Program-made: the position numbers and the translations under genes | Notes under the pieces: model-generated | Databases searched by the model: none | What the model was told of the DNA's origin: nothing | What the model saw: the letters and a program-made list of their open reading frames with translations, nothing else | Part shown: positions 41,150-48,861 of the stretch, in pieces | Position numbering within the stretch: the stretch's first letter is position 1 | Layout of the letters: each line of letters opens with the position of its first letter | Assembly: GCA_900102235.1 (NCBI GenBank) | Contig: FMVL01000011.1 | Coordinates: forward strand, 40,363 to 103,268 | Length of the DNA stretch: 62,906 bases | Direction of reading: 5' to 3' | DNA from: Lachnospiraceae bacterium XBB2008 | GTDB lineage: Bacteria > Bacillota > Clostridia > Lachnospirales > Lachnospiraceae

Positions 41150-41635
41150 TCATCTCAGCCGCTCAATGAATTCATCTATCTGCGCATCTGTCGACTCGCT
41201 GTGCTTTGCTTTGGGGTCGATCAGTATCGCGGTGTGCTCGAACGATTCGACGTCCAGGGCTTTCGCGAGCTTCGCGAGGGCTTTTTCGGCACCGGCGCCG
41301 CTCTGGCATGCAAAAGCGGCATACTCCCTGCCCTTTAACCCGGCCTTGTTATCCTCGATGAAGGTGCGTAGCGGCGGAGTGAAGTTCGATGCCCAGACCG
41401 GGAATCCGAAGATCACTCTGTCATACCCGGACAGATCCACTTCATATGCCTCAAGCTCCGGTTTTTCCGCCATCACGGCACTCTTGCCGCCCCAGAAGAA
41501 CTTGGCGAAACCTTTATCGTGGTACGCTTTTTTAGGGAAAAGACGCAGGACATCCGCTCCGATGCCCTCCTTTATCCTCTCCGCCACGTACTCGGTATTT
41601 CCTTCCAATGAATAGTAAACTATCAGATTTTTCAT
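41150..41635 (-). CDS. Flavodoxin
   Basis: The 161-residue protein starts KNLIVYYSLEGNTEYVAERI, a flavodoxin FMN phosphate loop (SLEGNTE), and has VIFGFPVWASNFTPPLRTF and a FACQSGAGAEKAL block binding the isoalloxazine. The length fits a stand-alone flavodoxin. It is one of five flavodoxin-fold proteins in the window and lies close to another at 41701. Confidence 0.85.
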   Translation of the reverse strand: MKNLIVYYSLEGNTEYVAERIKEGIGADVLRLFPKKAYHDKGFAKFFWGGKSAVMAEKPELEAYEVDLSGYDRVIFGFPVWASNFTPPLRTFIEDNKAGLKGREYAAFACQSGAGAEKALAKLAKALDVESFEHTAILIDPKAKHSESTDAQIDEFIERLR

Positions 41636-41649
41636 CAGTTTTTCCTACC

Positions 41650-41698
41650 TTTTTCTATGGACTGCCTTTTTCCATGGACTGCCTTTTCCATCGACTCC
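41650..41698. repeat. 17-bp triplication after a gene end
   Basis: TTTTTCTATGGACTGCC (41650-41666), TTTTTCCATGGACTGCC (41667-41683) and a diverged third copy from 41684 abut the stop codon of the flavoprotein gene at 41701. Confidence 0.65.
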
Positions 41699-41700
41699 GG

Positions 41701-42327
41701 TCACTTGCCATCCGGGAAGCTGGTGAAGCATCCGCGCTCAACTTCCGGATAACCGTATTTCTCCCTTGCATCAGCAAACGCCTTGATCATGAAGCTCATA
41801 TTCCTGGCAAGGTTTCTCATGGTCTGAAGTCCCTCCAGATCTTTCCTGACATCATCTGCGCTAAATCCGTGCACCTGATTCCAATATGTCGAAGACGCTA
41901 CCGGCATACCGCTGATGGTGAAATACTTGTTCAGCACATCAAAAGTTGCCGTATTGCCGCCTCTTCTGCAGCTTACCACCGCAGCTCCCACCTTCATGTG
42001 CTTTGAAAAATGTGTGCTGTAAAACAGCCTGTCCATGAAGGAGATAATATTACCATTGGGAGATCCATAGTATACAGGGCTTCCCACAACCAGACCATCC
42101 GCTTCCTCAAATGCAGGTGCGACTTCATTTACGAGATCATCAAACACGCACTTTCCGTCTTCGCTGCATTTGCCACAGGAAATACAACCCCGGATGTCTT
42201 TGGTCCCCACCTGGATCAGTTCAGTTTCGATTCCTTCTTCTTCAAACACTTTGATCATTTCATCAAGTGCAGTCGCCGTACAACCGTGTTGATGGGGACT
42301 CCCGTTCAGGATAAGCACTTTACTCAT
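41701..42327 (-). CDS. NADPH-dependent FMN reductase / iron-sulfur flavoprotein
   Basis: The 208-residue protein begins KVLILNGSPHQHGCTATALD, the flavoprotein phosphate loop, and has a Cys cluster CISCGKCSEDGKC (residues about 50-62) that can hold a [4Fe-4S] cluster, as in archaeal-type iron-sulfur flavoproteins. A GSPVYYGSPNGNIISFMDR block binds FMN. Role: electron transfer in anaerobic metabolism. Its start lies just after the spacer before the 62-bp repeat array. Confidence 0.85.
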   Translation of the reverse strand: MSKVLILNGSPHQHGCTATALDEMIKVFEEEGIETELIQVGTKDIRGCISCGKCSEDGKCVFDDLVNEVAPAFEEADGLVVGSPVYYGSPNGNIISFMDRLFYSTHFSKHMKVGAAVVSCRRGGNTATFDVLNKYFTISGMPVASSTYWNQVHGFSADDVRKDLEGLQTMRNLARNMSFMIKAFADAREKYGYPEVERGCFTSFPDGK

Positions 42328-42479
42328 TCGTTAACCCTCCGTTCATTAGTTTTGTCAGTTTTGATTTTTGAAAGCTTCCCCGTTTTTTGTCAGTGATCAC
42401 TGTCTGTGACAACAAGTGTATTCATCATATGATCGAACCGATGGCCGAAGCCCTCTGCGGCTTCGAAGGTATAGTGAGC

Positions 42480-43025
42480 GGGATTTTGTGATCCCGCGAT
42501 TTCCAGTGCTTTCCGGTCGGCTCCCCGGAGAAAAAGGCACTGGGATTTTGTGATCCTGCGATTTCCAGTGCTTTCCGGTTGGCTCCCCGGAGAAAAAGGC
42601 ACTGGGATTTTGTGATCCGGCGATTTCCAGTGCTTTCCGGTTGGCTTCCCGGAGAAAAAGGCACTGGGATTTTGCGATCCCGCGATTTCCAGTGCTTTCC
42701 GGTTGGCTTCCCAGAGTGAGAAGCACTGGGATTTTGCGATCCGGCGATTTCCAGTGCTTTCCGGTTGGCTCCACGGAGAAAAAGGCACTGGGATTTCGTG
42801 ATCCCGCGATTTCCAGTGCTTTCCCGATGGCTCCACGGAGAAAAAGGCACTGGGATTTTGCGATCCTGCGATTTCCAGTGCTTTCCCGATGGCTCCACGG
42901 AGAAAAAGGCACTGGGATTTTGTGATCCTGCGATTTCCAGTGCTTTCCGGTCGGCTGCCCGGAGAAAAAGGCACTGGGATTTTGCGATCTGGCGATTTCC
43001 AGTGCTTTCCGGTCCGGTCAGCGGG
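42480..43025. repeat. 62-bp tandem repeat array (8 full units plus a partial)
   Basis: Eight contiguous 62-bp units start at 42480, 42542, 42604, 42666, 42728, 42790, 42852 and 42914, followed by a partial ninth. The invariant core is GCGATTTCCAGTGCTTTCC; three short segments vary between units (after GATC, around TTTCC(G/C)G, and the CTCC/TTCC/CTGC block). There are no unique spacers, so this is not a CRISPR array. Each unit carries two inverted repeats: GGGAT/ATCCC, and CCAGTGC/GCACTGG separated by about 25 bp. 62 is not a multiple of three, so the frames rotate; long stop-free frames exist on both strands but have no supporting start and are probably not genes. Confidence 0.85.
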
Positions 43026-43055
43026 GGCCGGTAAAAGGCCAGACAAGGAAGCCCA

Positions 43056-43595
43056 TCAAATAGCCATACTATCCACCACCTGCTGGGCTTCAAGCATTTC
43101 GCTGCTATTGAATGCGCACAGCGTTACTTCCACATCGTAATCGGGATAGTCTTCTATAAACTGCCTGTATGCTCGGATGCACTGCTTAGTCGATTCAGCC
43201 ACAGGGTTGCTTAATGATCCGCCGAAGATGCCGGAGCTGATCAGCGGAAAAGATATGCTGCGGTATCCGTTTTCTTTCAGGACCACCAGCGAATTATAGT
43301 ATGCATCGAAAAGTTCCTTAAATGCCGTCGGAGTATATGCAAAATTCGGGCCGACCGCATGGATTATCGCTTTGGCATTGGATAATCCGAACGAGGGAGT
43401 GATCACGGCATCTCCGTCTTTCAGAGGCGTTTGATACTTCTCGCAGGCTTCGGTCAGTTCCTTCGGCCCCGCTTTGCTGAATATGGCTCCGCAGATCCCG
43501 CCGCCTGCCCATAGGTTGGCATTGGCTGCATTGACGACAGCGTCCACATTCTGATCGGCACAAGAGCCCTGGATCAGTTTAAAATCCTGCATCAT
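43056..43595 (-). CDS. Macro-domain ADP-ribose hydrolase
   Basis: The 179-residue single-domain protein has VVNAANANLWAGGGICGAIF, the conserved ADP-ribose pocket with NAAN and the GGG(V/I) loop, and SFPLISSGIFGGSL, the second substrate loop. Such proteins deacetylate O-acetyl-ADP-ribose or remove ADP-ribose from glutamate/aspartate. TAAGGAGGTAGCTT precedes the ATG. It lies beside the 62-bp array and 11 bp downstream of the rhodanese lipoprotein gene. Confidence 0.9.
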   Translation of the reverse strand: MMQDFKLIQGSCADQNVDAVVNAANANLWAGGGICGAIFSKAGPKELTEACEKYQTPLKDGDAVITPSFGLSNAKAIIHAVGPNFAYTPTAFKELFDAYYNSLVVLKENGYRSISFPLISSGIFGGSLSNPVAESTKQCIRAYRQFIEDYPDYDVEVTLCAFNSSEMLEAQQVVDSMAI

Positions 43596-43606
43596 AAGCT
43601 ACCTCC

Positions 43607-44602
43607 TTATTTGTTGACCAGTTCTACTGTTACATCCCCGTTTGACAGGGTGGCTTCCATAGTCTCCTTATCTGCTGTGATATGTCCAAGTCTCGTGTAT
43701 GCCCATGAATTCGTCCCGTAGAAAATGACGATCTGATTGCCGGAATACAGCACAATGTCACCGTAATCCGTGGTGGTCTGCGCATCGCTTCTCGGCAGGC
43801 TGCTGCCCAGAGAACCTACCTGCTCAAATCCACCATACATGGACATTTCTACAGTCAGCGGGCACAGTTTCCTAAGAGCCTCTACTGACTCGTTGTCTTC
43901 CCATTCAACCTGAAACTCTTCTCCATTGATCTTCAGGATCATACCTTCACCGTCCTCTGTATCTTCTATCGCCTGCTGCCCAATCGCTACATCAACCACA
44001 TCATCCGTTGCGATATCCTCCGGTCGCTGCTCTACGCCATCAGCCACGCCACCCGTCGCGATATCTCCAGGTCGCGCCTCTTCGCCGTCAGCTGCATCAC
44101 CCGTCGCGATATCCTCCGGTCGTTCCTCTACGCCGTCAGTCTCCTCACCCGTCACGATATCGCCCGTCCAGTCCTCTATGCCGCCAAACTCGTACACGTT
44201 CACATATCCCATGTCCGCGAGTTTCTGTGCGGCCTCTTTGCTACGTCTGCCGGTCCGGCAGTATACCAATATGATCTGCCGCTTATCCGGAAGCTCGGCC
44301 GGCTCCTCGGTTCTGATCTCCTCGTTAGGTATCAGGATCGCCCCCGGGATGTGTCCGGCAGCGTATTCATCCGGCCTTCGCACGTCTACGATAACGTGTC
44401 CGTCATCATCCTGCATCATCAGTTTGGCTTCATCCTGTGAAATCTGCGCAAAAAAAGGCTCTCTCACCATGCCGTCGCCATCCATGACCTGTATGATCTT
44501 TCCGCATCCGCCAAGCATAAACATAATAAGCAATAACAGAGGTATATGTTTCTTCACCCGTCGCGATATCGCCCGTCCTGTCCTCATATCCTCACGATTC
44601 AT
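43607..44602 (-). CDS. Rhodanese-like lipoprotein with cyclophilin-like domain
   Basis: The 331-residue protein has a basic leader, a hydrophobic stretch and a lipobox LGGC (about residues 30-33). A rhodanese domain follows (HVIVDVRRPDEYAAGHIPGA, with the active-site Cys in VYCRTGRRS), then an acidic repeat linker (GDIATG units, about 150-205), then a cyclophilin-like domain (EEFQVEWEDNESVEAL; GDIVLYSGNQIVIFYGTN). Rhodaneses transfer sulfane sulfur; cyclophilin-like domains are often binding domains. A surface-attached sulfur or folding role is possible. It overlaps the upstream gene by 11 bp. Confidence 0.82.
   Translation of the reverse strand: MNREDMRTGRAISRRVKKHIPLLLLIMFMLGGCGKIIQVMDGDGMVREPFFAQISQDEAKLMMQDDDGHVIVDVRRPDEYAAGHIPGAILIPNEEIRTEEPAELPDKRQIILVYCRTGRRSKEAAQKLADMGYVNVYEFGGIEDWTGDIVTGEETDGVEERPEDIATGDAADGEEARPGDIATGGVADGVEQRPEDIATDDVVDVAIGQQAIEDTEDGEGMILKINGEEFQVEWEDNESVEALRKLCPLTVEMSMYGGFEQVGSLGSSLPRSDAQTTTDYGDIVLYSGNQIVIFYGTNSWAYTRLGHITADKETMEATLSNGDVTVELVNK
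44006..44176. repeat. 48-bp in-gene repeats, related to the gene's own 5' end
   Basis: Units start at 44006, 44054, 44102 and 44150 (forward), giving 16-residue repeats with RPEDIATG or RPGDIATG. The last about 37 bp (44139-44175) are nearly identical to 44549-44585 at the gene start (34 of 38 matches in the aligned block), but the two copies are read in different frames. Confidence 0.7.
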
Positions 44603-45068
44603 TGACCAGTTTTCCCGTCATATGCTCTATGGTCAGTTCCAGGCACTGCACTCTCGGAAGTGCGTTCGTCAGTTCTTTCTGCAGGTATGCCTCATCATCC
44701 GTGAATTTCCTGCACAGATTGGTGCATATCTCTTTAGTCCTATCCGCATCCGTAACAAGCTTCATGCGACCGAAGATCACCACGCTGTTGATATTGAGCG
44801 CCCATTCACCGTCTTTACGATATCCCTGATCGTAAACACAGTAGCTCACTTTATCGCAGCCGGCTATGGCATCCAGCTTGTGTCCTTCTTTTGCACAGTG
44901 AAAATAGAGCTTCCCGTCAGCCTCGTCATACCAATGATCAAGCGGGATCCCATACGGATATCCGTCATCTCCGATCATGGACAAAACGCCTCGCGGCTCC
45001 TCTTTAAGGATACGGATGCATTCCTCCTCACTGATCTGCTGTTTGAAGCGCCTCATTCCTCTGAACAT
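44592..45068 (-). CDS. Pyridoxamine 5'-phosphate oxidase-like flavoprotein (NimA-like)
   Basis: The 158-residue protein (ATG 45068, AAGGAGATACTT) has MRRFKQQISEEECIRIL, a common start of NimA-type PPOX-fold proteins, then PYGIPLDHWYDEADGKLYFH and VSYCVYD. These bind FMN or heme; some reduce nitroimidazoles, most have no known substrate. It overlaps the rhodanese gene by 11 bp. Confidence 0.82.
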   Translation of the reverse strand: MFRGMRRFKQQISEEECIRILKEEPRGVLSMIGDDGYPYGIPLDHWYDEADGKLYFHCAKEGHKLDAIAGCDKVSYCVYDQGYRKDGEWALNINSVVIFGRMKLVTDADRTKEICTNLCRKFTDDEAYLQKELTNALPRVQCLELTIEHMTGKLVNES

Positions 45069-45142
45069 AAGTATCTCCTTTTCGAAAAAAGCCATCACTT
45101 ATCAACCGCCGTGGAGAAATATCTGCCCCTTACCACAGGACT

Positions 45143-46339
45143 CTAATACCTGACCTTTATCACAGGGCGGACCGCCATGTCGCTGTCAACAAAGTTGCCT
45201 ATCGTAACGGGCGATCTAAGCCCGATATAGATCGCATCAGACTGATACTTGCCCGGTGTCCTCACCCACCAGTCGACACCGCAATCCCTTATCTCGTCGC
45301 TGACGGTCAATGCCTCGGAATATGAGAAAATATATACCTTGTCATCGGTGTCATTTCCACAGTCCGATTCATAATGATAATCGTCTTCTACGTATGTGTT
45401 ATGTGAGGTTACTATCGCGGCTTTTTCTCCGTCAGAGAATTTGCTGTTATAAAAATCCTCATTGAGCCATCTGCGAAGCGAGCAGTTTTCCCATGTGATA
45501 TCCGTTTTGGTGTCATTATACGGCTGCTTCGCGACCGGCCCCTGACAGAGCAGTGTACAGACGCCGTCCGTTTTGTCCGTGACATACCATGTATATCTGC
45601 CGAACGCCACCACATCCTCGATCTGGGCGGCCGCGATCTCAGCCAGCTCTGCCTCCACCTCAGCGGGAGTTCTGTTCATCGTCGTCGGGACCGGCAGATC
45701 TGCGATGCGAAGATTCAGTGCAGGACGGACGGCACCGTAATCATTACCCGCAATATCCCCATGAGGATCGATCACTCCATCCTCGCGTTTACCGACATAT
45801 GTTGCATAGTCTGTATTTACCCCGGGTGACCTGAGCCACCACCACTGGTAATTTAAGTCGTACCATATGCCGCATTTTCGTACCCTGTTATCCAGGGCAT
45901 TTGCCTCATCCACGCTCAGCAGATAGATGTAGTCATCCGTATCGCCTCCGCCGTCGGTGCCGTATTCGGCATTGTCGACATTGATATTGTGAGTCTTCGC
46001 GATCAGCGCTTTTTCCTCTTCTGTAAAAGTGTTGTAGAACTTATCATTGAGCCAGGCTCGCACGGTGGAATCTTCCCATGTAACGTTGAAAATACCATAT
46101 CCGGCTTGTCTAAACGCCTGTTTGATCACAGGTTTTTCACTCAAAAGCGTGTATCCGGTATCAGTTTTTGCTATCACGTACCACCTGATATCGCCGAATA
46201 CAACGATATCGCCCACTGATGCATTCGACAGTTCCACGGCTTCCTTGGGCGTTTCGTGATGCGAGGCGCCGCAGCCGGTTAAAAGATACGCAAGGCCAAG
46301 CACAGCAACAGCCGAAACAGCAAGTAAAATCTTCTTCAT
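45143..46339 (-). CDS. Lipoprotein with two DUF6273 repeats
   Basis: The protein (398 residues from the ATG 46339) has a signal peptide and lipobox LLTGC near residue 21. Two DUF6273 domains follow: one around residues 35-215 (DIVVFGDIRWYVIAKTDTG, WWWLRSPG) and one around 240-398 (DVVAFGRYTWYVTDKTDG, WWVRTPGK). The conserved VRPALNLR/VRPVIKVRY ends each. DUF6273 occurs in many secreted gut-bacterial proteins; its ligand is unknown. Probably monocistronic with an AGGATACTGAAG ribosome site. Confidence 0.82.
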   Translation of the reverse strand: MKKILLAVSAVAVLGLAYLLTGCGASHHETPKEAVELSNASVGDIVVFGDIRWYVIAKTDTGYTLLSEKPVIKQAFRQAGYGIFNVTWEDSTVRAWLNDKFYNTFTEEEKALIAKTHNINVDNAEYGTDGGGDTDDYIYLLSVDEANALDNRVRKCGIWYDLNYQWWWLRSPGVNTDYATYVGKREDGVIDPHGDIAGNDYGAVRPALNLRIADLPVPTTMNRTPAEVEAELAEIAAAQIEDVVAFGRYTWYVTDKTDGVCTLLCQGPVAKQPYNDTKTDITWENCSLRRWLNEDFYNSKFSDGEKAAIVTSHNTYVEDDYHYESDCGNDTDDKVYIFSYSEALTVSDEIRDCGVDWWVRTPGKYQSDAIYIGLRSPVTIGNFVDSDMAVRPVIKVRY

Positions 46340-46380
46340 CTTCAGTATCCTTTTTCTTATGATCCTTTTCATAAGTTGCC

Positions 46381-47028
46381 CTATATGCAGGCCTCATACA
46401 CCTCATCCGTACTGTGAGCGATGAGCTTCGCGCCCATCAGCTGAAGTGCTGCTTCATCTCTGAATCCCCAGTCGACCATGATCACATCAAGTCCGGCATT
46501 CTTCGCCGTCATGTAATCGACCTCGGAGTCTCCGATGTAGACAGCCTCATCTTTCGATATGCCGAAAAAATCAAGCACGGCATATACACTGTCAGGATAA
46601 GGCTTACGCCTCTGTCCCTTGCGCTCTCCCACCGAGTAGTCAAAAAGGCCGTCGAAGTATTTCTCACAAAGCTCACTGACGGCAAAATCGACCTTATTCG
46701 ACACTACCGCAGTCAGGATGCCGTCACCGCGCAGCTTCCGAAGCAGCGTTTCTATCCCGTCATACGGTCTGGTCATGATCGCACAGTGATCCTTATAATA
46801 TTCGGCAAAAGACTCGCAGATAAGATCCATGACTGTATTTGAAGTATACGCAGGCACGGATTTTTCAACCAGAACTCTTAAGCCGTTACCGAGGAAACTC
46901 CTGATCTCAGACAGTGATCTCTCGGGCATTCCATACGACCTCAGGCAGTAGTTCATGGTATCCGCCAGATCATCCAATGTATTCAGTATCGTTCCGTCCA
47001 TATCAAAAATGGCTGCTTTGTATTTCAT
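46381..47028 (-). CDS. HAD phosphatase (phosphoglycolate phosphatase-like)
   Basis: The 215-residue protein begins AAIFDMDGTILNTLDDLADT (DxD motif I with nucleophile and second Asp), has TAVVSNKVDF (motif II) and AVYIGDSEVDYMTAKNAG (motif IV), the pattern of the Gph/PGP-type phosphatase subfamily with an alpha-helical cap. Dephosphorylates 2-phosphoglycolate or other small phosphoesters. AGGTGAGTC precedes the ATG. Confidence 0.88.
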   Translation of the reverse strand: MKYKAAIFDMDGTILNTLDDLADTMNYCLRSYGMPERSLSEIRSFLGNGLRVLVEKSVPAYTSNTVMDLICESFAEYYKDHCAIMTRPYDGIETLLRKLRGDGILTAVVSNKVDFAVSELCEKYFDGLFDYSVGERKGQRRKPYPDSVYAVLDFFGISKDEAVYIGDSEVDYMTAKNAGLDVIMVDWGFRDEAALQLMGAKLIAHSTDEVYEACI

Positions 47029-47090
47029 GACTCACCTGTGATCACATAGAGGTTTATACGCTCTACGAACAGTTCCGCCTTATCGCAATA

Positions 47091-47116
47091 GGAGCGGTTA
47101 CGAACGCAACCGCCCC
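47091..47116 (-). terminator. Stem-loop after the toxin-antitoxin genes
   Basis: GGAGCGGTT and AACCGCCCC can pair (eight of nine) around an 8-nt loop, 38 bp after the HTH gene stop. There is no T tract, so termination is only possible, not shown. Confidence 0.4.
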
Positions 47117-47153
47117 TGTATAGCATTCATTTGTTTTTCCGTGTCAAAGAATG

Positions 47154-47468
47154 TCACTTGTTAATTGTTATAAACGACAGTTCAGTTTCTTTTCCCTGAT
47201 CTAAAATGTTAATAAGTCGATATGCCGGGCCGGTCGGATGAGTACGACCAAGTTCCCAGGCTTCAACGGTTTTTTTAGATACTCCCAGATAATTGGCAAA
47301 AACAGATTGTGTCATACCGGATTTATTGCGGATTCGCTTAATCTCCTCATTTGTATACTTTCTTACAGGATCAATCATGAGGATACGGCTCTTTGCCTGT
47401 CCGTTTCCTTTTTCATAATCGATGGCTTCCTGCAATCCGGTTTTCAGATCTTCAAATAATGAATTCAT
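47154..47468 (-). CDS. HTH (XRE) antitoxin
   Basis: The 104-residue protein has a C-terminal HTH (SGMTQSVFANYLGVSKKTVE, then AWELGRTHPTG) preceded by KYTNEEIKRIRNKS. It follows the RelE-like toxin with a 4-bp overlap, toxin gene first, as in HigBA/RelE-XRE pairs. It probably represses the operon. Confidence 0.85.
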   Translation of the reverse strand: MNSLFEDLKTGLQEAIDYEKGNGQAKSRILMIDPVRKYTNEEIKRIRNKSGMTQSVFANYLGVSKKTVEAWELGRTHPTGPAYRLINILDQGKETELSFITINK

Positions 47469-47842
47469 TTTCGCCCCCTATTTACCGCAGCTTCATCCTT
47501 CAATGCCTTAACCAGTTTTTTCAACACATTCTTTTCTTCTTTAGTCAGATTTGACTGCTCGTCTTTGGTAAAAGCAGTTATCAGATAAGTGACTTCATAT
47601 TCCTCAAAATCAGCATAACAAACCCTTACGCCACCACTTTTCCCTCTGTTCTCCAACGGAAAGCGAACCTTTCTGATTCCACCAGTGCCTTCCATAACCG
47701 GACCGGATTGAGGATCCTTTAATAGCATAATCTGCAATGCTAATAATTCATCATCTCCAAGTCCGATCTCTGCCCACCTTTTTGAGAATAAAGGAACTTC
47801 TATAAAAGTTCTTATAAGTCCATCTGTATATCTGTCTTCCAT
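47465..47842 (-). CDS. RelE-like toxin
   Basis: The 125-residue protein shows FIEVPLFSKRWAEIGLGDDE, then LLKDPQSGPVMEGTGGIRKV and GKSGGVRVCYADFEEYEVTYLITAFTK, the type II toxin RelE/HigB2 pattern. It should cleave mRNA or inhibit translation. It is the first gene of the pair. Confidence 0.85.
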   Translation of the reverse strand: MEDRYTDGLIRTFIEVPLFSKRWAEIGLGDDELLALQIMLLKDPQSGPVMEGTGGIRKVRFPLENRGKSGGVRVCYADFEEYEVTYLITAFTKDEQSNLTKEEKNVLKKLVKALKDEAAVNRGRK

Positions 47843-47907
47843 ATCTTTATATTATACCCTACAATGTAGGGTGTCAACCGATTATATTCTCTAACCGTTC
47901 GGATCGT

Positions 47908-48345
47908 TCAAGCAATGATCTCAGTTATCCTGACGAGCGCTTTCTCATCTTCTTCGGAAAATCTGGCCCGTATCGGGCTGTCTATATCCAGTACGCCTAT
48001 TATCTCCCCATTACGGCGGATCGGAAGCACTATCTCGGATTCGGAAGCGCTGTCACATGCAATGTGTCCCGGAAAAGCATGCACATCATCTACCCGGATC
48101 ACCTCGCCTCTCTCCACAGCTGTTCCGCATACACCTTTTCCAACGGGAATGACAGTGCAGGCAACCTTGCCCTGAAACGGACCTAAATGAAGCCGGCCGT
48201 CACGCATCAGATAAAAGCCTGCCCAGTTCAGATCATCGAAGCTGTCATATATGAGTGCGGATATATTCGCATACAGCGTTATGTCCCACAATGAATCCTT
48301 AGCCAGTTCTTCTGCCCGGCTGATGATAAGTTCATAGTCTGTCAT
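47908..48345 (-). CDS. Free methionine-(R)-sulfoxide reductase (GAF domain)
   Basis: The 145-residue GAF protein has the three Cys of fRMsr: KVACTVIPVGKGVCG and HIACDSASESEIVLP. It begins with TDYELIISRAEELAKD; the ATG at 48345 is chosen over 48384 since it is the usual start of the family. It reduces free Met-R-sulfoxide with thioredoxin. Oxidative-damage repair in the cytoplasm. Confidence 0.9.
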   Translation of the reverse strand: MTDYELIISRAEELAKDSLWDITLYANISALIYDSFDDLNWAGFYLMRDGRLHLGPFQGKVACTVIPVGKGVCGTAVERGEVIRVDDVHAFPGHIACDSASESEIVLPIRRNGEIIGVLDIDSPIRARFSEEDEKALVRITEIIA

Positions 48346-48392
48346 ATATTTTCCTGTCTTATCCTCCCATATTATTATACTCAATTGCTTTC

Positions 48393-48836
48393 TTATGCCA
48401 AATGCCTCGGCAAGGCAAGGGCGAGTTCCTCCTCCAGTACCCGAGGGTTTTCTCCCGCCTGAATAGCCGCAGCACCGATCATCATGATCAGGTGCTGTAG
48501 TGCACTGTAATCCTTTATCGCGCTCGCAAAGTATTTCATAAGCGCCATTTCTTCTATAAGGTCCGGATCCGTCCCATCCACGATCAGCCTCATCAGCATT
48601 TTCAGAGTATCAAAACCATCTGATTCCGGTAAACGGGTGAAGCTATCCTCCAAAGCCAGCAATCCCTCCTTGCGAGCGATCTGCGATAGCTTTACAAGTT
48701 CCGTTACCGTATCGGCAAGCATCTGTTCCTTCTGACTGATATTCTGATCCTCTGCTCCGGATGAAGAAGCCCACAGGGCATTTATCTCCTCCATGCTCTT
48801 TCGTATCTCATATAACACTATGTCTCTCATTTTCAT
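48393..48836 (-). CDS. Hypothetical helical protein, MotA-like segment
   Basis: The 147-residue protein is mostly helical. The middle (LSQIARKEGLLALEDSFTRL and DGTDPDLIEEMALMKY) resembles the cytoplasmic stretch of flagellar MotA-like proteins, but there are no membrane helices before it, so it is not a stator subunit. GGAGGCTG precedes the ATG; 25 bp downstream of the PcfJ-like gene. Function unknown. Confidence 0.5.
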   Translation of the reverse strand: MKMRDIVLYEIRKSMEEINALWASSSGAEDQNISQKEQMLADTVTELVKLSQIARKEGLLALEDSFTRLPESDGFDTLKMLMRLIVDGTDPDLIEEMALMKYFASAIKDYSALQHLIMMIGAAAIQAGENPRVLEEELALALPRHLA

Positions 48837-48861
48837 CAGCCTCCTATTTCATCATGACATA

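Noticed and set aside
42480-43025. Possible CRISPR array
   Set aside because: The units are nearly identical over their full 62 bp and have no unique spacers; no cas genes are in the window.
42390-43093. Long overlapping minus-strand frames encoding repeats such as ALEIAGSQNPSAFF
   Set aside because: All three frames are open and encode rotating versions of the same 62-bp DNA repeat. No ribosome site or unique domain is present, and the plus strand is also open. A non-coding tandem array explains this better.
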